From positions 439 through 36,325 of the forward strand of contig PMUS01000103.1 in NCBI GenBank assembly GCA_003166795.1: DNA of 35,887 bases. Reading direction: 5' to 3'. This document shows positions 31,497-35,887 of this stretch, in pieces. Made by a program: the position numbers and the translations under genes. A model generated the notes under the pieces. The model was not told the DNA's origin and did not search any database. It worked only from the letters and a program-made list of their open reading frames with translations. Positions within the stretch are counted from its first letter, which is position 1. Each line of letters starts with the position of its first letter. The DNA comes from Acidobacteriota bacterium. Lineage in GTDB: Bacteria > Acidobacteriota > Terriglobia > Acidiferrales > UBA7541.

Positions 31497-32591
31497 ATGA
31501 TGATGCTTGATCGCCGAGAGTTTTTGGCTGGCCTGAGCGCCTTTTCGATCGCGCCCAGAGTTTTCGGCGCGGATTCTGCGGAGACTTACCCCGTCAGCCT
31601 GCAGAGCGTGACCTATGCATCTCATGGCCGAAAAGATTTGGCGCTGGATCTTTATCTTCCCCAGAGGCTAAATGGGCGCGCTCCCATCATTGTGTTTCTG
31701 CACGGTGGCGGCTGGTCAGGCGGCACAACCACCACGGGCCCGGACTTCAAGCGATTTTTCGCGCAAGATGGTTTTGCGATGGCTTCGATCGAGTACCGGC
31801 TCACGCCATCTGTCACGTTTCCGAGCAATGCTGAAGACGTAAAAACTGCCGTCCGCTGGATTCGCACGAACGCGGATCGTTACGGTTTGGATCCTCGCAA
31901 AATTGGATTGTGGGGCACTTCCGCGGGAGGTCATCTCGCAGCCATTGCCGGCCTCACGCCACCGGGCATGTTCGAGGGCGAAGGGAATCTCGGCCAATCC
32001 AGTGAAGTGCAATGCGTCCTGGATGCTTACGGACCCTCATCGTTCAACCTGATGGACGCAGAAACGGAATACGAGAGAGCAACGTTGCAGCCCGTGTCCC
32101 CAGCACTGGCAAATGCTCCGCCGATGGTCGCAGGAGTCGTAGCCGGAACCCCCGCGGGCGCTGGCCTTCAGCCGGGACCGCCGCGAGGACCAGTTCCGCA
32201 CGATCATCCGAATTCGGCAGAATCACGCGTGGTGGGAGCGCCAATCCAAACCGTTCCTGATAAAGTGAAATTTGCCAGCCCTCTGACATATGTCAAAAGA
32301 GGCGCTCCACCGTTCCTGCTGATGCACGGCCTCGCCGATGATTCGGTGCCTTACCATCAGAGTATTCTTCTCTACGAAGCGCTAGCCGCTGCCGGCGACG
32401 ACGTAACCCTGCGTCTGGTGGATGGCCTACCGCATACCTTCTTCAACCGGAGCAATCTCGACGAACTTGCGGGACCGTTCCGCATGGATGTGCGGACGCA
32501 CCCCGCCGGAGGGCTTGAGAGTCGGAGCGTGGAGCGCGCCGGGGTTTTCGACGTCGCGCGCGCCTATTTCGCGAGGTATTTAACGCCCTGA
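31497..32591 (+). CDS. Exported BD-FAE-type alpha/beta hydrolase (esterase-2)
   Basis: 364 residues with a Tat-like signal (LDRREFLAGLSAFSIAPRVF). FLHGGGWSGG oxyanion motif (about 68-76), nucleophile Ser142 in GLWGTSAGGH, acid in HGLADDSVP, base His in GLPHTFFNRSN. Paralogue of esterase-1 but exported and carrying an extra Gly/Pro/His-rich insertion (GVVAGTPAGAGLQPGPPRGP) before the shared GAPIQ-VP segment. With bicupin-2 it forms an extracytoplasmic version of the module. Likely cleaves acyl or depside-type phenolic esters (inference). It converges on esterase-3, with 23 bp between the two stop codons. Confidence 0.92.
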   Translation: MMMLDRREFLAGLSAFSIAPRVFGADSAETYPVSLQSVTYASHGRKDLALDLYLPQRLNGRAPIIVFLHGGGWSGGTTTTGPDFKRFFAQDGFAMASIEYRLTPSVTFPSNAEDVKTAVRWIRTNADRYGLDPRKIGLWGTSAGGHLAAIAGLTPPGMFEGEGNLGQSSEVQCVLDAYGPSSFNLMDAETEYERATLQPVSPALANAPPMVAGVVAGTPAGAGLQPGPPRGPVPHDHPNSAESRVVGAPIQTVPDKVKFASPLTYVKRGAPPFLLMHGLADDSVPYHQSILLYEALAAAGDDVTLRLVDGLPHTFFNRSNLDELAGPFRMDVRTHPAGGLESRSVERAGVFDVARAYFARYLTP

Positions 32592-32614
32592 GTCAGGGAA
32601 TGAATACCGCCGAT

Positions 32615-33643
32615 CTACTTTCCACCACAATCGGGAAACATAATTTGCGCCGTCTGATATAGGTCGCGACGCCAGTTGGCCATTTCATGCCCGCCGGAAC
32701 TCAGCACCCAAAAGTTGCGGATTCCATACTTATTGATGACCGACATCACGGCCTGCCCGTTCTTGAGCGCAATGTCCGTTTCGCCTGCCGACATATAGAA
32801 TGGAACTCGGAACAAATCGTTGGTTTGCGGATCCTTCAACAACTCTTGGTAGTTGTCTTCAAATGCTTTTTGCTGATCCGGGAAATAACCCGAGCTGTAG
32901 ACGAATAGCTCGCTGAAAGTGTCCAGATGCGGCAGTCCGGTGTTCATGACCACAAAACCGCCCATCGACAATCCCGCTATCGCCCGATCGGCGCGATCCG
33001 CCTTCACTCGGTAGTGGTGTTCCACGTAAGGGATGATGTCCTTCAAATATTCCTGGGTACAGGCATCGTCCTTGCCCGGAGCCGAAGGCGTCGCCGAAGC
33101 GCACGCGTGGGTGTTGGGCATCACCACAACCATTGGTTTCGCTTTACCCGCTGCAATCAGGTTGTCGAGGATGAAGTTCGCGCTTCCTCCGCGAGCGTCC
33201 GTCGAAGTCCAGTTCGTATCGTCGCCTCCTCCGCCGTGGTTCAAATATAGCGTCGGGTAAGTCGCGGTCGCGTTCGTCTGATAGTTCGGAGGCAGATAAA
33301 CGTGCATGCGCTTTTCTTCGCCTGAATAGTTCTTGTAGGTCGCCACTTCCACTTTACCGTGGGGAACTTCGGCATTCGCAAAGAAGGTCGCGTCCGCGTA
33401 GGCGGGCAGCGCTGGCAATATTGGGAGCGGGCAAATTCCCGCCTTGGGCATCGGAGGCATCGCGGGCGGCCCGCCGGGTCCACCGGGCTCGCCAGGGCCC
33501 GGAATATGTGGTGATGTTGGGGCCTGCGCTGCTGAAGGCGCTCGTTGCGCTAGCCAAATAAACACACTCCAGCCAACCATCAACAGAAGGAAACTGAGTT
33601 TAATCAGCCGCAACCTTGTCGGTGCAAATCGCCCGTTTTTCAC
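32615..33643 (-). CDS. Putative esterase of the enterochelin-esterase/feruloyl-esterase fold (esterase-3)
   Basis: 342 residues from the GTG at 33643, chosen for AAGGTGAGG just upstream; a GTG nine bases earlier is possible. N-terminal membrane segment or signal (LIKLSFLLLMVGWSVFIWLA), then a Gly/Pro-rich linker (HIPGPGEPGGPGGPPAMPPM). Esterase_D/IroE-type fold: MHVYLPPNYQTNATATYPTL, nucleophile Ser226 in AGLSMGGFVV, base His in SSGGHEMANWRRDLY. Relatives include feruloyl and acetyl-xylan esterases of plant-polymer degraders. It has its own 44-bp operator/promoter at 33693-33760, so it belongs to the same presumed LysR regulon. Confidence 0.9.
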   Translation of the reverse strand: MKNGRFAPTRLRLIKLSFLLLMVGWSVFIWLAQRAPSAAQAPTSPHIPGPGEPGGPGGPPAMPPMPKAGICPLPILPALPAYADATFFANAEVPHGKVEVATYKNYSGEEKRMHVYLPPNYQTNATATYPTLYLNHGGGGDDTNWTSTDARGGSANFILDNLIAAGKAKPMVVVMPNTHACASATPSAPGKDDACTQEYLKDIIPYVEHHYRVKADRADRAIAGLSMGGFVVMNTGLPHLDTFSELFVYSSGYFPDQQKAFEDNYQELLKDPQTNDLFRVPFYMSAGETDIALKNGQAVMSVINKYGIRNFWVLSSGGHEMANWRRDLYQTAQIMFPDCGGK

Positions 33644-33692
33644 GCGCCTCACCTTATCCCTGTCGAAGGGAAAACAACATTTTCCCGAGGAC

Positions 33693-33760
33693 ATATTATT
33701 CGGAGCTGGTATTGCTGCCAATACTTTGTTTGTCTCCGTTTGAGATGCGGCAGGTCTAAC
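33693..33760 (-). promoter_or_regulatory. 44-bp shared operator plus promoter of esterase-3
   Basis: Minus-strand element 33760 to 33717: left half TTAGACC-N5-CATCTCA, right arm AGACAAACAAAGTATTGGC, identical in its last 19 bases to the TonB copy. -35 TTGGCA (33716-33721), 17-bp spacer, near-perfect -10 TAATAT (33693-33698). The esterase-3 GTG is about 50 bp downstream of the -10. Between this element and the oppositely oriented one at 33924 lie about 160 bp with no gene I can support. Confidence 0.78.
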
Positions 33761-33923
33761 CTTCCGACGCGCGAAACGAAGGCAGGCAAGGGGCCCCGTA
33801 CGGAGCGCTCTTCGAGGAGTTCCATGAATGCGCGCCACACAGGAGGCTTGTCATTTGATCTGCTGCGCGAGGCGCGCTGATTGATCTCAGGCGACGTGGT
33901 GATATACCGGCAGGCGTCCCGCA

Positions 33924-33992
33924 GTAAGACCCGCCACATCTAGACCCGAGACAAATGAAGTATTGGCCCAAGTTTCTGGCATCCACTATAGA
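33924..33992 (+). promoter_or_regulatory. 44-bp shared operator plus promoter of the right-hand carboxylesterase
   Basis: Element 33924-33967: left half TAAGACC-N5-CATCTAG, right arm AGACAAATGAAGTATTGGC. -35 TTGGCC (33963-33968), 18-bp spacer, -10 TATAGA (33987-33992). The carboxylesterase ATG at 34138 leaves a leader of about 140 nt, longer than in the other three cases. Confidence 0.78.
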
Positions 33993-34137
33993 GAAGACCA
34001 AATTCTTAGTACGGTCGGAACAGCTCGGCAGTTGCGCGCAGGTTCAGCTTTCAGCGGGGTTTATGGTGGCGAGCCTCCATGGTCAAATGGGATGCGCGCT
34101 TCGACGGCTGAATAATATTGGGGACGGGAGCGAGGTA

Positions 34138-35697
34138 ATGCGAAAGAAATCTAGATTGATTCATGTGGCGTGGTTTGCGTTATTGATTGCAGTCCCGGTT
34201 GCATGGACGGCGGATGCAATCGATCCGATCGTTTCCGTAACTGGAGGGGAAGTGCAGGGTAAATTGTGGACGGATGGCACCGGGGCTGCTTTCAAGGGAG
34301 TACCGTTCGCCGAGCCTCCGGTTGGCAATTTGCGATGGCGCGAACCAATGCCGGTTAAGGATTGGAAGGGAGTTCGAGCGGCGGACGCGTATCCTCCGGC
34401 CTGCGCTCAAGCGAATGCGGGTTGGAACGCCCCGGATGCCAAGACCAGCAAGGAAGACTGCCTCTATCTCAATGTATGGGCGCCGACATGGCCTCCTAAG
34501 TCGCGTCATCCGGTGATGGTCTGGATTCACGGAGGTGGTAATTCCGCGGGCAGCGGCTCTGGCCCACTCTTTGATGGTGAATCGCTGGCGCGTCACGGCG
34601 TCGTGGTCGTAACTATCCAGTACCGGCTGGGGATGTTTGGATTCTTGGCTCTCCCAGGGCTTACCAGGGAATCTCCGCATCATAGCTCCGGCAACTACGC
34701 GATTCTGGACCAGATTGAGGCGCTGAAATGGGTGCGAGCAAATATTGCAAACTTTGGCGGCGACCCGGGTCAGGTCACTGTGTTTGGCCAATCGGCCGGG
34801 GCTCACGATACTGGGATTTTGTTAACCTCACCGCTCGCTAAGGGGCTGATCAAGCGCGCAATCGAAGAGAGCGGAACGGTTGTGATCAACGGGATGATGG
34901 CACCGGTTCTCTCTGTCGCTGAACAGAATGGGGAAAAACTTGTCGCAAGCCTCAAACCGCCTGAATCCAGCGTCGTTGAATATCTGCGCAGCCTCCCGGC
35001 CGAGGACGTTCTAAAGGCTGCGCCGCCTTACGGCTCGGGCGGCTTGGATACCAACGTGGACGGCTACGTGATTCCTAGCGCCCCGGGCGAGATATTCGCT
35101 TCGCATAAGGAACTTCCGGTGCCTCTGCTCATCGGCAACAATGCTCGCGAATTTACGCAGCCCGGAAGTCCTGATGATCTCAAAAAAGCGATCGTGAGCT
35201 TCTACGGACCCGTTGCGCCCGAGGCATTGAAACTCTACGGCCTGTCGGGAGACACGCCACCTTCAGCTTACCCTCCTTATGGCGATGTGAACTCGCAGTT
35301 CGCCACGGACACGGCTTTTCGCTGTTCAACCGTGGGAATCGCAACGTCTCACAGCTCCGTTGCACCAACCTTTGAATACGAATACTCCCATGCCCTTCCG
35401 GGGCGCGAAGCTGCCGGCGCGACCCATTCGGCGGAACTGGGATACGTCTTCGGAACGTTTGTAATGGGCAAGCCCGGGCCAGTTGACCTGAAGATCTCCG
35501 CGGCCTTGCAGCGCTATTGGACGAATTTCGCCAAGTCCGGCGATCCGAACGGCGAGACTCTGGCAGCGTGGCCGCGACACGATTCTCTCTCGCAGGCGTA
35601 TCTGGAATTTACCGACGACGGCCCAGTGGCTAAAACCCACCTTCGAAACGCCATCTGCCGCCTATATGAAGCAGCTTTACCGAAACGCGCTGACTAG
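34138..35697 (+). CDS. Secreted type-B carboxylesterase (second copy in the island)
   Basis: 519 residues from the ATG at 34138, preceded by GGGAGCGAGG; the frame is open further upstream but without a comparable site. Signal peptide (RLIHVAWFALLIAVPVAWTA-DA). Type-B features: GVPFAEPPVGNLRWREPMPV, EDCLYLNVWAP, oxyanion HGGGN (131-135), nucleophile Ser219 in FGQSAGAHD, Gly-Gly-Asp-Pro motif NFGGDPGQVTVF, C-terminal His in THSAELGYVFGTF. It is a different branch from the copy at 13271 (GQSAG instead of GQSGG, Sec-type signal instead of Tat). Last gene before the tRNA; controlled by the 44-bp element at 33924. Probable role: cleavage of phenolic or acyl esters outside the cytoplasm. Confidence 0.93.
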   Translation: MRKKSRLIHVAWFALLIAVPVAWTADAIDPIVSVTGGEVQGKLWTDGTGAAFKGVPFAEPPVGNLRWREPMPVKDWKGVRAADAYPPACAQANAGWNAPDAKTSKEDCLYLNVWAPTWPPKSRHPVMVWIHGGGNSAGSGSGPLFDGESLARHGVVVVTIQYRLGMFGFLALPGLTRESPHHSSGNYAILDQIEALKWVRANIANFGGDPGQVTVFGQSAGAHDTGILLTSPLAKGLIKRAIEESGTVVINGMMAPVLSVAEQNGEKLVASLKPPESSVVEYLRSLPAEDVLKAAPPYGSGGLDTNVDGYVIPSAPGEIFASHKELPVPLLIGNNAREFTQPGSPDDLKKAIVSFYGPVAPEALKLYGLSGDTPPSAYPPYGDVNSQFATDTAFRCSTVGIATSHSSVAPTFEYEYSHALPGREAAGATHSAELGYVFGTFVMGKPGPVDLKISAALQRYWTNFAKSGDPNGETLAAWPRHDSLSQAYLEFTDDGPVAKTHLRNAICRLYEAALPKRAD

Positions 35698-35762
35698 TCG
35701 ATTGAAGTCGCAGATCCTCGGATTGCCGATTATCCGCAAAGTCCGCAAGAGTATGAAGGAAG

Positions 35763-35786
35763 TTTAACTTGCAGTTCCAAGTTAAA
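35763..35786. terminator. 9-6-9 AT-rich hairpin between carboxylesterase and tRNA-Arg
   Basis: TTTAACTTG-N6-CAAGTTAAA, a perfect inverted repeat 65 bp after the carboxylesterase stop and 24 bp beyond the tRNA-Arg 3' end on the other strand. It lacks a T-run on either side, so it may be a weak bidirectional terminator or an unrelated dyad. Confidence 0.4.
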
Positions 35787-35810
35787 GCACGATTGGAACA
35801 GGGGTTGGAG

Positions 35811-35887
35811 TGGCGCGCCCGGAGGGATTCGAACCCCCGACCCTCTGCTTAGAAGGCAGACGCTCTTTCCAACTGAGCTACGGGCGC
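35811..35887 (-). tRNA. tRNA-Arg (anticodon TCT)
   Basis: Complete 77-nt cloverleaf on the minus strand, its 5' end at the last base of the window. Acceptor GCGCCCG pairs with CGGGCGC, discriminator G, CCA encoded (35811-35813). D-arm segment TAGCTCAGTTGGAAAGAGC, anticodon stem TCTGC/GCAGA with loop CTTCTAA (anticodon TCT, T33 and A37 as expected), T-arm GGGGG-TTCGAAT-CCCTC. Its 3' end faces the catabolic island, and a degenerate copy of its 3' half lies at 11703-11752 in the opposite orientation. Confidence 0.95.

Noticed and set aside
32615..33838. A longer esterase-3 protein starting at 33838
   Set aside because: The extra 65 residues are encoded by the 44-bp operator and promoter region, so they cannot be part of the transcript started there.
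33761..33923. Short minus-strand frame between the two facing operators
   Set aside because: No recognisable motif, no ribosome site, and it lies between two divergent promoters.
33955..34137. An N-terminal extension of the right-hand carboxylesterase
   Set aside because: It would begin upstream of the predicted -10 box; the ATG at 34138 has a ribosome site and is followed by a normal signal peptide.
11703..35887. The inverted tRNA-Arg copies read as terminal inverted repeats of a transposon
   Set aside because: The repeats are tRNA sequence, no transposase is present, and no target-site duplication can be recognised.
1..35887. CRISPR arrays, insertion sequences, prophage genes, defence systems
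   Set aside because: No regularly spaced repeats, transposase, integrase, phage structural or nuclease-type genes were seen in any frame.

Overview
The window looks like chromosomal DNA of a soil-type Acidobacteriota. The main evidence is a 1129-residue Oar-like TonB-dependent receptor with an N-terminal carboxypeptidase-regulatory domain, a small secreted protein of a type I associate with that phylum, many Tat-exported enzymes, and the density of secreted esterases and regulators. This assignment is inference; there is no rRNA or marker gene here.

Left part (1-11.5 kb). An ECF sigma factor overlaps a cupredoxin that runs off the window. Then come a secreted hypothetical protein, a 65-residue Tat-signal protein divergent from an OxyR-like LysR regulator with both redox cysteines, and a DUF2231 membrane protein. 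Decaying genes follow: a truncated secreted-protein stub, an sthA (soluble transhydrogenase) pseudogene with three visible lesions, and the last ~60 codons of an RND membrane-fusion protein in front of an intact outer-membrane factor. Three intact oxidoreductase genes come next. The part ends in the 3' remnants of two tRNA genes, Pro(CGG) and Arg(TCT).

Right part (11.9-35.7 kb). This is a catabolic island lying between the tRNA-Arg remnant and an intact tRNA-Arg(TCT) gene at the right edge, in inverted orientation. It has three blocks. (i) A leftward run: TonB receptor, GH3 glycosidase, type-B carboxylesterase, MFS transporter. (ii) An IclR-controlled divergent pair of operons: SDR and 3-hydroxyacyl-dehydrogenase-like enzyme to the left; cyclase-family hydrolase, cupin and BKACE (DUF849) to the right. 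(iii) A LysR-centred block with two back-to-back copies of a 'bicupin quercetinase-like + BD-FAE-like esterase' module. One copy continues into a gamma-resorcylate-decarboxylase-like amidohydrolase; further right lie two more esterases.

The genes fit one pathway (inference): uptake and deglycosylation of flavonol glycosides or related phenolic esters; 2,3-dioxygenolytic opening of the flavonol to a depside; ester hydrolysis; decarboxylation of the trihydroxybenzoate to phloroglucinol; and then the reductive phloroglucinol route (reductase, dihydrophloroglucinol hydrolase, 3-hydroxy-5-oxohexanoate dehydrogenase, beta-keto acid cleavage) to acetoacetate and acetate units.

A regulatory signal links blocks (i) and (iii). 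A 44-bp element with fixed internal spacing occurs four times, each ending at the -35 box of a recognisable promoter: before the TonB operon, before bicupin-2, before esterase-3 and before the right-hand carboxylesterase. Its palindromic half matches a perfect 7-5-7 palindrome in front of the lysR gene itself, which suggests a single local LysR regulon.
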